From contig JALGQZ010000013.1 of assembly GCA_023105745.1 (NCBI GenBank), forward strand, positions 24,438,605-24,502,604: a stretch of 64,000 nt of DNA, read 5' to 3'. The notes below the pieces were generated by a model. That model did no database searches, was not told the origin of the DNA, and worked only from the letters and a program-made list of their open reading frames with translations. Made by a program: the position numbers and the translations under genes. Below, piece by piece: positions 48,611 to 60,280 of the stretch (the stretch's first letter is position 1; the number at the start of each line of letters is the position of its first letter). The stretch comes from Austropuccinia psidii. Its lineage: Eukaryota; Basidiomycota; Pucciniomycetes; Pucciniales; Sphaerophragmiaceae.

Positions 48611-50185
48611 TTTTTTGACTTTAAAGATATTTAATAGTTCAAGTTATTCTGTCATAAGATTAGTTTAATAAATAACATATATATATATATAAGAATAATA
48701 TTAAGTGAATTATTGATATTATTACTTAGAGGTTTGATTAATAATGAGAACAAAAGATTACCATATTTTAGAAAATGAATTTTCAAATTCTTTTTTATTT
48801 ATAAGCTTTTATATATAATTTCTTTTCTCAAAGATCAAAATGAAAGAAAATGGGGCACTATAAAGTTTCATTGAGAAACAAAAAAAATGGTATAAATTAT
48901 TGTGCAGTTTAACTTCTTTCAGAAAAGCCAATAGCCCTCAGATAACAGGATAGCCAAGAAGAGGAATAAAATCTTAAAAATCTATAAAGCTACAACTGTG
49001 TACTATTACTATTAACTAAAAGAAAAATTAAAAACAAAAAATAGAGACAATTTTTTTATTTTTTCCACTAAAGCTACAATCAAAAAGTGAATCCATTAAA
49101 GTTTGAGGTATTCAACAACTGAATATAATCAAAATATAATAATAAATAAATAAAACTTATGGTAAAAAATGGCAAGTCAAATGGTATAATACCCATAATC
49201 TGCGTTACCACAAGCTTTGGAAAGTAATACAGAAATTCTAATATATATATATATAAAGAATAATAAGTAAGATTAGAATATCAATATAATAATAAATTAT
49301 GTACTCCTCAAGGTTCTGATATAAATAAATGATATGAGTAACTCCACAACAAAAAGTCTCAATAATATTGTTGGTAGAGTAAAGAGGACAACCCTGGGTA
49401 TAGGTAAGGTCTATCAAGTAACCTAAATTGGTGACCATGGTGTCAAATTCAGAGAGAAAAAATTCAAAATTGTGTTTTAATTTTCATTCATAAAGGATGG
49501 AACCATTTGAGTTTTTGGGAGAAGCCAAAATAGTGAGAGAAGTAGAAAAGGAAAGAATAGGGGAATTGTTACAATGAGAAGGAGGAGTAGTGGGAGAAGT
49601 ACTAGCCAAAAAGATATGTGGAGCATATTAAAAAAAATTGGAGGAAATGGTCAATAGGTTAAAAAGCAGATTGCCCATAGACCAAATAGAGACTTCATAA
49701 TTGATAATTCAGAGCATAATCTTGACAGAATGAGAGCCCTGGGGAGACAGTTTTATTTCAATTGAAAACAACATAACTAAAATTTAATTGAAAGAAGAAA
49801 AGGAGAATATTAGATTGATAAAAAAAGAGAGACAGAAAAAATTAAGGATCATCCTACCTTATATAAAGTAAACTAAATAATAAATTAACTCTAATTAAAA
49901 GTAACTTATGCTTGCAGACCCCAACATCAGACATAAAAAGCACAGCTCACAAGCCACATCCAAACCATAAACTAGCAAGGTTATAAAAATTGTCCTTGGA
50001 TATAGTCAAAATTACCTACAGTAATATAAGAAGTTTAGTTAGTGACAAAGGATAAGAAAAACACAGAAAAACAAATTTATATGAGGAAACAACTCACCAT
50101 ATAATTGAAATTAAATAATCCAATGAGATTGGAGTAAAATTTTCAATGATACATTTTAAAAAAATAATAATATTGAATTAATTAA
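48611..50185. other. Family-C interior, no gene seen
   Basis: AT-rich with TA microsatellites near 48,680 and 49,241. Neither strand shows a convincing frame. It ends at the MULE insertion. Confidence 0.5.
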
Positions 50186-50270
50186 GGGTGTTGGTAAACA
50201 CACGTTAGCTTTTAGTAAAAACACGTAAGCCCTTACGTGTTTTTACCAATTTATGGTAAAAACACGTAAG
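50186..50270. repeat. MULE subterminal repeats
   Basis: The motif GGTAAAAACACGTAAG or close variants occurs at 50,194, 50,215, inverted at 50,232-50,247, and at 50,255-50,270. At the far end its complement lies at 54,485-54,499. The middle two form a perfect 15-bp palindrome arm pair (50,215-50,229 and 50,232-50,246) with a 2-nt loop. These are probable transposase-binding sites. Confidence 0.85.
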
Positions 50271-50453
50271 TGACCTTATTTTTCAAAAAAAATTCCTCAG
50301 GCTCAGTTTTGAGGATTTTTTTAATTTTTTTTGCCATATTTTTCCCGACTTGGCATGTCAATAAGCACAAATTTTTTCAATTTTTTTTGCCAAATTTCAC
50401 CAATTTGGCCAATATGCCAAAATGGAATATTTTTTTCAAAAATTCATTTAAAA

Positions 50454-50835
50454 TCTTCCCACTTATAAATTTCCTTGATTTTTTTTTAAAAATGAAGGGT
50501 TCAATGTGAAGAATAAAGCACCAGAATCCCATAATTTTGGTGATTTTTTTGGGTGGGACAAGTGAAGGTGTAAAAAGGGTTTTTTTTTCAAATGTTTTTT
50601 CCTGCCATTGTAATATGCCTATTTTTGAAAAGTGAATTTAATAACTTCCCACTTATGAATTTCCTTTTTTTTAAAAAATTAAAGGGTTCAATCTGGAAAA
50701 TAAAGAACCAGAAGCTCATGAATTGGGAAATTTTTTTTGGTGGGACAACAAGTGAAGGCGGAATGAGTGTTTTTTTTCTTGTGTGCAATATGACTATTTT
50801 CAAGTACAAAACTTCCACATGTTTGATAAAAAAGG
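50454..50835. repeat. ~191-bp tandem duplication in MULE end
   Basis: CTTCCCACTTATAAATTTCC (50,454) repeats as CTTCCCACTTATGAATTTCC (50,645). The following GGGTTCAAT, CCAGAA, GGTGGGACAA and AGTGAAGG blocks repeat at the same spacing. The older fragment at 5.8-6.3 kb has only one unit. Confidence 0.8.
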
Positions 50836-50912
50836 AGACTGAGGTGGAATTTAAACAATAAAAATGACTGAGAAGGGGGATAATTGGCATAAATTGTATA
50901 TACAAAAATCAT

Positions 50913-53900
50913 TCAATCAGAATCAACCTCCAAAATAGTGGGTTTTTTCTGAGAGGGGGGAGGAAGATTGGAAAAATACAACATTCTGTGTTTCTTAAAT
51001 TTATCAGCCCACCCCAGGGCTTGTTTTTGGGCATGAATCTCCCAGTTCACAGTAATGGGGGGGACTGGATAAACTTTAGAAATGATGATGTCCAAAGGAA
51101 CAAAATGAGCACAACTATTCAAGAAGCAGATGAAAATGGGGGGATTATCATTTGGAGGACAGAAATAAGGGAAAAAAGAAAAATATTTGGCTGTGGAATA
51201 AAAGAAAACTGGTCTTTTATACTTATTTGCAATTGGATCCCCCATGTCAGGCATGGACATCCACTTGCTTTTTGGAGCCTGGCCAACATCTTCATACCAT
51301 TCAATTCTTTCCAAATAAGAGGATACTGAGGGAATTAAGGTGTTCATGGCTTCATAAAGGTCTTGATTTTAGTGAATTTCTTCAGCCAAGTCACCTCTGA
51401 CATCAGCCCATTGATCTTGAGTCTTGTTAATGAAGTGGGATACTGTTCTGTAGCCACAGTTTCCATCACCCTGGAAATTGATGGCCTTGAAGGTGTATTT
51501 CAATATAAACTTGGGCAAGTCTTCTGAGCCAGTTATCTGATAAAATAAGTTCAAAAAATAAACAAATATCAAAATAAACCACAGAAAATTACATTAAAAA
51601 GAATCAGAAACTCACAAACAGCTTGGAGCATTCATCACTTGTATGATAATTGCTTTGACAATTCTCACAGGTCAAGTCAATTGCATCATAGATATTCAAA
51701 CTGGTGGCAGGCTTGTGTGATTTTCTTTGTGAGGTTTTGCTTCCGATTTTCAATCTTCTGGACCTTCTAAGGGTTACTTCTGATTTATTTAATTCAGTTT
51801 CTGAGGGTAGTGAATCTGATGAACTGATGGATTTAGATAATGAGTCCTCAGAATCTTCAGAATCTTCAGATGAGTCCACTTCCATAATTGGAGAGGGGAA
51901 ATTTGACTGGGATCTTGATGTTTCTGTGCTGGTCACTTTTGATGGGGGTCTTCCTCTTCTCTTGGATTGACTTTCAATAATTTCAAATCTTGAAGGTTCT
52001 CTTTGCTTTTGATTTTTGTTTTTATTCTTGGCTCCTTGGGGTCTTCCACAAATATTCTTTCATTCTAGAGGGTCTTCATAATATTGATCATCCTCTTGAC
52101 TCTTGGGAATTTGATCAAATGGGACTTTTCCAGTCAAAACATCTTGAAAATGTTGAAGTATTGGAATGATTTCTGCCATTGGTCTTTGAAACAGGTCTTC
52201 CCCAATGTCTTCAAATATTTTCTTGGCTTCATTCTTTCTTTCTTTTTCAACACTTTGATCATCACCTTGAAAACCAGCCTGAGAAGAATATGACAAATAC
52301 AATCAGTTAATAAGAAAAAAATAATAAGAAGAAATTAAAAAAAACTCACAGGAAAATTCAAATGCCATTGAGGATGGAGTTCTGATAATTCAAGCCTTTG
52401 GCGCTTGGCAAATGCCTTTTGGGTCTTATGCTTGCAAGGAATGCCTTTATAATTGTTGTATTTGTTGGTGCATTTTTCATTTGGAGGAAATTTTGTTTTG
52501 AAATTTTCAAAGGCAATCTGAAGAGCATAATGATACACCTTGCCATTGAGGGCACAGATGTGTGGAGGAAAATTCTTGACATGGACAATCATTTCTTTGG
52601 AGATTCTGTTGATTATTTCAATAAATTTTTTTCTGAATGCCATGTGGAGAGCCCGGACTACCTCCAGGAGAGTACCAGTGGACTTATGGAGCCAAAGTTT
52701 AACCATGGCATGGGCACCTTCAACTCTGGAGGTGAAGCCCACACCCAGGTGGAAATGGTGGTTGGTCCAGGCTGGCACATAATACTCCTTTAGTGGAAGC
52801 CAGGTCTTTTTCAAATACTGCAAGACCTCAGGGTTTTTAACTTGCTTTTGAAGCTTCTTCCAGTTGTCTTTGAAAGAATTTTCAGTGGATGAATACATAA
52901 GCTGAGAAATGAATCCCAAAGTCATTAATAAAGACAATAATAAGAAAAAAAGTGAAATAAAGTGAAGAAGTATATTACTTGATTCCAAATGCCCATAAAA
53001 TTTTCAAAATCAGTTCCATGACCAATTTTCTTCATGCAATGAGCAGATACATCCTTGTTGATGTGCCAAATGCATAGCATGACTTTGGAGTCTGGGAAGA
53101 GCTTCTTAATAGAGTTTTTCAAGGCCAGATCCCTGTCAATAACAATAACTGGAGGGGGAACAAGATTGGTGTTGTTGAGGACCTTTTCAATGTATTGATT
53201 TAATGCCCAAGTATATGAAGTTTCATTTTGATTCTTCATCAAACAAAAAGCCCCAGAAAAGGTCTTATTGGTTGAGCTGAATCCAACAATATGAAAAAGG
53301 GGCATTTTGTACTTATTGGTTTTTTAAGTACAATCCATAAGAATGACATGAGTAAAGCCATGAAGGAGTTTTATGGCCAGGGGGTGAGTAAAAAACAAGG
53401 AGGTAATGTGTCCCTCAGAATCCCTTGCAGAGGACCAAACAAAATTTTCTTCTTTGAGAGTGTCAATAAGAGCATCAATGGGCCTTCTGCCTTGCATTTT
53501 GTCTTTCTTTATTTTCTTGACTTGGTTGTAAATGTCTTGAAGGATCAAAGGCCTGTCGGACTCCCTCTGGCTGCATAATTGGGCCTGAATTTGCCTTGGC
53601 ATGAGCAGTGATTCAGAAATTTGAGAAATTTGGGATGTTTCTTGCTCATTGAATTTCCTGAAAGCAGGATGTGCCATGATATTTTCAGTGGCATCATGGC
53701 TATGTTCAGGATTTTTGACTTTAAGAGTCCAAGTGGTACTCTTGGCATATTGTCTAAAAGGACAGTCAAGCTTTCTTGAGGTGACTGTTTTGGAGGGGCT
53801 TTTGTTGGGATTTGGGGTGCCAGACCTGTCACAACATATTTCAATTTGGTTGTGGGTCATATTGGACCTCAAGGTGGACACAGCATACCCCTGAGCCCTG

Positions 53901-53971
53901 GCAACATTCTGCACATGTTGCCAAAGAAGCTCAAGGGTTTGAAATTCACCTTCAGTGGGGGGTTGACACAT
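50913..53971 (-). pseudogene. Mutator-like transposase fused to OTU cysteine-protease domain
   Basis: Start proposed at MCQPPTEGEFQ (53,971). Order: FAR1/WRKY-GCM1-like zinc-binding head (ICCDRSG, LDCPF, EHSHD, about 53,830-53,690); MULE core with first Asp (ILMDCT, about 53,335), second Asp (VIVIDRDLALKNS), CIWHINKDVSAHC, and Glu in SRVEGAHAM; an AT-hook (KRRGRPPSK, about 51,960); a Ser/Glu-rich linker; and an OTU domain with QGDGNCGYRTVSHF (about 51,475) and the His of NSCAHFVPLD (about 51,095). All expected catalytic residues are present. Introns are visible at 52,902-52,978 and between about 52,355 and 52,285, and probably near 51,610-51,540. Three nonsense codons break it: TAA 53,324-53,326, TGA 52,060-52,062, TAA 51,369-51,371. 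Confidence 0.9.
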
Positions 53972-54506
53972 TTTTCTAATGAAAATTATGTATAAAAGTG
54001 AAAAAAAGGGGGAATTTGGGGATTTGGAATGGGGTAAGAACCTTTTGAAATGTGAAAAAGAGGTGAAAAAAGGTGTGAAAAATGAACAGAAGGGGTTAAG
54101 AGTGAAAGAAAGTGGTTTAAATGTGGGATTAATGGATGAGGGAAGGTAAAAAATTGGAAATTTGGAGGCTTGAAAGCAGGTTGTTGTGGTGGAAAATGCA
54201 GTCTTTGGGGGAAAAAAAGAAAAAAAAGTGTGAAACGCTTTGCAGAATGGCTTTGGTAATGCTGTTTTTCCAAAAAAAAAAAACAATGGTTTGGGGTGCG
54301 GTCAATGTGGATTATTGGGGTGTTTGGGCTTGTTTTTTTTTTGGGGGGGGGCTGGGCAAAAAAATCTGAAACAATTTGGAGTTAGAGAGGTTTTGTGGGG
54401 AAAAAACCTCTTTTGGGCATGTTTTGGACCAATACCAGCCCAATTGTGTTTCATTTTTAATTAAAAATGGGCCCAGGGAACCCCTTACGTGTTTTTACCA
54501 ACACCC

Positions 54507-56264
54507 TTAATTAATTAACTTAATCAATATGGCTGGCTAAATGAAAGAAATGAAACTTACAATACCAAGGGGATGTAGATCAACTCAACTGTCAATAGAA
54601 ATAATAAATCCAAATGTTAAATAAGGTATAATAAAATATATAAAAAAGTAGATAGTGCATTTTGGCAAGGGCAAGAATAATGCCACTGTCAAAATGCATA
54701 AGAAAGAGATCTGCTCTTCAAGCGCAGCAGGAGGAGGACCAATATAGCTAAAATTGAATTATTCATATTAAATTTAAAGGTTTTTATAATGAAAATTGAA
54801 AATATACATTATTAATATTATTAAGTTTATTCAATATTTTATTATATTACTTTTATTTAAGCTTATATATGTATTAAAACTTTTCCAAATTGAAAGAGAT
54901 CACCAACATGGTTAAATCTTTGACTCACAACCATGGAAAAGGTAATTAGGCCTAATTGAAATTTGAATAATCATAGAGTCAAATATTATTTATTAACTAA
55001 TCAAAGTTTTATTACTAAAACTCAATCACATCTCCATCAAGATGATCTAAGTGAATTATAATAACTTTAGATATCTATATATTCTTAATATTAATTAATG
55101 GATTAAGCTAAAAATTAATTGATTTATTTTGACTTTCTATTAGTGAAAATTGAAGCAATGTGATTATAAATTTAAAATACATTTTAATTTATATACTATA
55201 CTTTTTTTGAAGCTTTAAAATTATTTTATATACTAAAATTTATCATATGTCGTTGTGTTTTAAATTCAAAATTATTTTGTAATATGTAAAAATGAAAAAA
55301 AATAAAAAATAATAATAAAAGTAAGTAAAAAATTTCAAAATTAAATGTAGAGGGTAGCTTTCTGTGATTTTTATCAATTTATGTTTTTCATTGTTTATTT
55401 TGGTCTAAAAGGTTGGAATGGATGTAATAGCTTAAGACTCTAGGGAGAAGAAACTTTTTATTAAATGGAGAGGGGACTAGCCCCTCAACCAAATAATAAT
55501 TATTTTACAACTATTTACCTTATTTTCTTTATCTGGGTCTTATTACATTTTTACATAATATTTTTTTAGCTTTAAAATTGTTTTTTATTAGCAATCAGTT
55601 GATGATGTATTTCTTTGATACATAAAAAAACTGTTGGTGGATTATTGTGATTAGTAATTTAGTAGTTTTTTTAGGAAATTAGGGTTTGGAGTTTTTATAC
55701 CTGTGATATGGAAAGTATGGTTATGATACCATAAGAGATTAGAATTTTTTACTTGCATGGGTTTTATTTTTGAATATATATAAATTGTTAGTTTATTTTG
55801 AATATTTATTGGAAGTACCATATTTGTATTCCAATTGGTCCTAGACAAGACCTTAAGCTTTCAAAATAATCTCTTTTATAATTACTAAAATAATTATTAC
55901 CTCAAGAATGGTCCTGGAAAAGACCTAAAACTGTCCAAATAATATCTATTAATTATTTTTATCAAGAAGATATTGTCCTAAGTATTACCTTAAACTTCCT
56001 CATTATCCATGAATAATAATAATTATTTTTCATTATTAAAAGATAACCAAAGCTCAAGAAACGGTCCTTGAAATGACCTTAAGCGGTACCAATCATCTTT
56101 ATTGCAATTCTCCAAGAAAATCAAGAATCAAGAAATGGTCCTGTATGATCTTAAAATGTATCACCAAAGATTTTTCCAGCCTCATTAATTACTTCAAGAA
56201 ATATTTTTTTTGATTGGAATTGGTCTAAATGGTACCAATCAATAGATAAGAAAAGCAGATCATG
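54507..56264. other. Family-C interior after MULE, no gene seen
   Basis: AT-rich. Short GGTCCT-containing blocks (AAGAACGGTCC-like) recur near 55,846, 55,908, 56,065 and 56,140. A purine-rich tract (AGATAAGAAAAGCAGA, 56,244-56,259) just before the 3' LTR is the likely second-strand primer. Confidence 0.55.
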
Positions 56265-57373
56265 TGATTCAAAACCTAAAATTGGAGACTTAAAAAATTC
56301 TAATTCCCCTTTTTTTTGAAACTCCCATAGAGAGCCCAAAAAATATAAATAAAGACCCTCTTTCCCCCCATCCAGTTCTTTTTTCCTCATGTACCAAAGT
56401 GTTGTTCATCAAAAAAACTCAACATCTTAATATTTCTTTTCTTAAAATTTATCTATAAAAGAAACATTCTATTGTGAGAGAAGAAATAAAAGCTAGTAGT
56501 TGTAGTTATTACAATCTGAGGTTGTATGAAGAAAAGTGGTAGAGAATAGTAGTCTATCCTAATTTATGATTAATTCTGTGATTTAATAAATATATTTATT
56601 TGTTTATATGTAAATTGTAGCTAACATTAGTCTACATTATATTACAAATTTATTTAAGTATTATTGAATAACCACATTTCATCTTAAGTTAGCCTTACAA
56701 CTACCTTTTTTAATATAAATATATATATTATCATTATCAATTTTGGAAAATAAACCCATATCAATTATAGCTTAGATAGTAAAAGAACTATCTCTGAGTG
56801 TTATTTATCCATCAATTAAATTTTACACTTTATTTACAGGTTATCAGAATCTGTTTTACCTTATACAAAATAATTTCAGCTATATCAAAATTAAATTAGT
56901 GCTATCCTAAAAAAAACAATCAGTTTTGAGATTTCAAAATCATATTAAAAAGATAGTTTCATTTAACAAATAGTGATCATAGTATCATTGAATTAGTCTC
57001 ATAAATTTGTGTTGGTTTGAAGGTTATTCCATATCTTAAATTATGTTGTAGTACCTTTTGTTGAAATTCACCCAGGTTTCGGGATTTTATAATAGTGAAT
57101 TTTTAATGTTTTAATTAACCATTTTTTCAAGCTCAAGAAAAGTCTGATCAGAATCTGTTGGATAGAATTTTCTGACCCAGCTACTATCAAATGAAAAATT
57201 GATTGTGGAACTCAAGTAAAGATAATTCAGCATTATTAGGAAGGGAAGTCTATATTATTCTAGCACACAAGCAGAGAAAGGGCTATAAGTCATAAAATAA
57301 ATTCAAAAAAATTTCTTGTAATTCTCCCTTCCAGGTACTTCCTCCTTTATCCCACGCAGTGAAGTATCCCACA
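56265..57373 (+). repeat. Family-C 3' LTR
   Basis: Uninterrupted, TGATTCAAAACC to ATCCCACA, about 1109 bp. It aligns along its length with the three pieces of the 5' LTR. The last ~16 bp (GCAGTGAAGTATCCCACA) look like a small duplication of the LTR end. Confidence 0.82.
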
Positions 57374-57379
57374 GCATTA

Positions 57380-57605
57380 AACTAGAGGAGGCATCATAGA
57401 GGATGATGAGATAAAGGGCATAAAGACAATGGCTGATAAGTTGGAAAGCATGTTTCCTTGTGATAATGAAATGGATAATTTGTTTGTTCACAAGCCCAAT
57501 ATCACACCAATTGCAAAGCTTGATTCACAGGAGGATTATTCTGTTTCAAATGATGAGGACCCAGTTTATCCAAAGTTAGAATCCAAATTTCTTGATGATA
57601 TATTG
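57380..57605 (+). pseudogene. SANT/Myb-like gene, right half (split)
   Basis: The reading TRGGIIEDDEIKGIKTMADK then LESMFPCDNEMD, HKPNITPIAKLDSQEDYS and an acidic end to a stop at 57,606 matches the first copy's TGAGITEEDESKGIKSISEK, EKLESMCPC and GHKPNV. It continues where the left half (35.6-35.9 kb) stops. The family-B LTR begins 45 bp after it, so the charged tail is gone. Confidence 0.7.
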
Positions 57606-57649
57606 TAATATATACTAATGTATTCCCTTGAGTTGTAGTCTAGACTGAA

Positions 57650-59584
57650 TGTGAGCCTTTGAGATATGACCACATATCCAAAAAGGTCACAACAAAATTT
57701 CTGTAATAATTATACTTATAATAATTATCTTAAAAACTAGTAAAAAAACCATAAAAAGTACAAAATCTGAATTAACTCAGAATCTAATTAGTAAAAATGT
57801 TGAATGAATTACACCATTGGATTCCTCATGTTAAAATACACATATATCATTTTTATGGCATCTCTGAAAAGTCAATAATCAATGAAGATCAAGTAATAAT
57901 ACCTTAAAAAAGACATAAAACCTTATTTAACTCAGAAACCAATGAAACAACATGTAAAATAAATTGTACCATTGGATTCTCAATAAAACCCAACACATAA
58001 AACAATTATAAAGCTATTCTCCAAAGTCAATACTTAAGGAATTGAGCTGAATATATGCACTTTTTTGGTCAATGCATATATTCATGGTTTTTAGCTAATA
58101 TCTCTTGAAATATACAATATAGAGAGTTAAACAAAAATAAATTCACCACATAATTACTGTAAGAACACAGATATGAACTTTATTTTACAAGTTATAAACA
58201 AGGTTAAAACTTGTAATGGTTTATTGATTAAAATCATTGGAGCTGTTGACCACTTTGTTGTGAAAGTGGTCCAAACTTAAAAAAAGTGGAAAGTCAGATT
58301 CTACTAGTTCATTTGTGAGTAATGATGTAATTTTTATTATAATATTCAAGGTATAACCCCTTGAAATCATGGTTTGAAGTTTAAAATATTGAATTTTGAC
58401 AGAAAAGATGAGCTACAAGAAAAATAATCAAAAATAGAGTTTTGATGATGTGATGAAATTCTCTTGTCAGCTTAATAAAAACATGCCAAGCTATTATAAT
58501 CCACTTTCAGAACATCTGTAGCGTGTATAACTCAAAAAGCTATTAATGATTAAAGCTTAAGCTTAAATTTTATCATTTATGATCACTCACTGTAATCTTA
58601 TTTTGAGCCTAACAGTTATATAAGTGATAAAGCTTGTGAATACTATTAGATTATGATTGATACTAATAAAATCCACAAATTTTAGGCTTCTGCAAAGCCT
58701 ATGATGTCATCAAACTTAGATTTATAGTGATAGCTCTAAATAATGGCGTAATAATGAGATAAGATGGTTTGATAATGATGTAAGCATCACCAAACCTTAA
58801 AATACTGATCATTTCTAGTAGATACCATCAGCACACGTCTACTAGAAGCCTGTTGGACTCTAGAAGGGAGGTATTTACTATAAAGAGAGCTCTTGTTACT
58901 CTATTCTCCCCTCAGACACATAAAAACATTAAAACACTTAAATCAAAGGTAAAATCTTTATTCTTTATACATAAATCTTTTATATTATCAAATACCAAAG
59001 ATAATTGTATTATAATCATCTTCTTCTATGTGATTACTTCAAATGTTCTGCTGTTTTGCTATAATTTTCTTAAAATCTCATTTCCAATTAAAATCAAGAA
59101 AAATTGTAATTTCTCTTATTTTTATTTGTAAATACAATTTAAATAAGTTGTATTTACATTATTTGGCGTAAAATCATCCAAAATTATTATATTAAGTGTC
59201 AATAGTAGGTTACTTTCTATTATTACAATCAAAAATTATTCAATTAACATAAATAGTATTTATATTAATATATAACTTTAATATTTGTGATATTATTGTT
59301 ATTCATTGGACTTTATTAATAAAAAACAATATTTTATGCCTTTATTATTTGTTGGTAACAATAATAAAGTGCTTTTAAATATATTAATTAATATATATTA
59401 AGATATTTATTTATTAGATTATTATATTTCTTTAATAATATAATTATATTTTACGCCTCAATTATAATATTTCTTCATTATTACAATTATTTTTATCTTA
59501 TTTATTTTATTTATAAGGAAATTCAGAGTACAATAAGTAAAATATTAGTAATTTTTACTTTTTGTTTCATAGTCAAACCTTACA
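57650..59584 (+). repeat. Family-B 5' LTR
   Basis: TGTGAGCCTTTGAGATATGA at 57,650 to AAACCTTACA at 59,584; 1935 bp. The five bases before it are CTGAA. The open frame 58,853-59,131 lies inside the LTR and is not called a gene. Confidence 0.82.
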
Positions 59585-59599
59585 TTTGGGGGCCTGGCC
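59585..59599 (+). promoter_or_regulatory. Primer-binding site
   Basis: TTTGGGGGCCTGGCC directly after the LTR end, identical to the site inside the family-A LTR at 11,874-11,860 (minus strand). Confidence 0.6.
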
Positions 59600-60280
59600 A
59601 TGATACTTACTTAAAAAGACCTTTAAAAAGATTCTAGTTGGGTTTATCCAATAATATATTATAATTATATAATAATTTTATATTTTATTGATTTTAAGAG
59701 CTATTGAGGAATTTGGAAAGCAATTGTACTGTCTTACACGTGGTTTTTCACATCCTTAGACTTGCAAGAACATTCTTTGAGTTACTTCAGTGATTAAAAA
59801 AGATATTTTATAAATTACAAATAATTTTATACTATAATTTAATTTCAAAAAAGAATCATCTCAATCTTTTTTATTTCTAAAAAATGAAGAACTTTAAAAA
59901 CCACTAAAAAAGTTATTTTTATTCATTTTTTTTCATTTCTTTATTCATTCCATTTATTCAAAGATATAAAAGCAATTCTTATGTGAAAAATTGCCATATG
60001 TTATCAAAGAATAACACCTCTTATATAAAAGACTTATATTTATTTGTCTTTTTTAGTGTTTGAAGACAATCCACAGAGGACAATCAAACCACTGTTGAAA
60101 AATTGGTGGAATAAACTTACCCAAGTTCTCCAACACCAATTGTCATTAAGAAAAAGAAAGCTAAGAAATTATAATTTCCAGGACCCACTATTCAGGACTC
60201 TGAAGGTGAGTACCTCCTTTATTAATTGCCATAAGAAGAATTCTTGTCCTAAAATCTTCTTATTTCTTATTTCTTAAATC
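59600..60280 (+). other. Leader and possible 5' coding exon
   Basis: Mostly AT-rich leader. From about 60,058 a reading EDNPQRTIKPL... looks like a gag-related N-terminal exon. A donor GTGAGT (about 60,206) and acceptor CTACCAG (about 60,291) would join it to EEDPNNTSNQMELDSE, but this splice is only a suggestion. Confidence 0.4.

Larger units (their letters stand above)
50186..54506 (-). mobile_element. MULE-OTU DNA transposon, nearly complete
   Basis: Terminal inverted repeats GGGTGTTGGTAAA (50,186) and its complement ending CCAACACCC at 54,506. TTAATTAA flanks both sides (50,178-50,185 and 54,507-54,514), compatible with the 8-10-bp target duplication of Mutator-like elements; the exact border is blurred because the flank is itself AT-repetitive. 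One gene on the minus strand. Non-coding ends are about 0.7 kb (left) and 0.5 kb (right). The fragment at 5845-7830 is the same family. Confidence 0.9.
36346..57373 (+). mobile_element. Family-C LTR retrotransposon split by three later insertions
   Basis: LTRs of about 1.1 kb (36,346-43,199 with two insertions; 56,265-57,373) bound an interior with primer site, gag and retropepsin remnants. Candidate target duplication TCATT (36,341-36,345) against GCATT (57,374-57,378), 4 of 5 matching. Interior insertion: MULE at 50,186-54,506. I find no reverse transcriptase or integrase, so it may be non-autonomous or internally deleted. Outside it, the two halves of one SANT-like gene face each other. 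Confidence 0.75.

Noticed and set aside
49238..49438. 66-codon minus-strand frame
   Set aside because: Ends in a Tyr/Ile run from a TA microsatellite; no motif.
53972..54286. In-frame extension before MCQPPTEGEFQ
   Set aside because: Low-complexity Phe/Pro/Ser run translated from non-coding end sequence; domain homology starts after 53,971, so it is not included in the gene.
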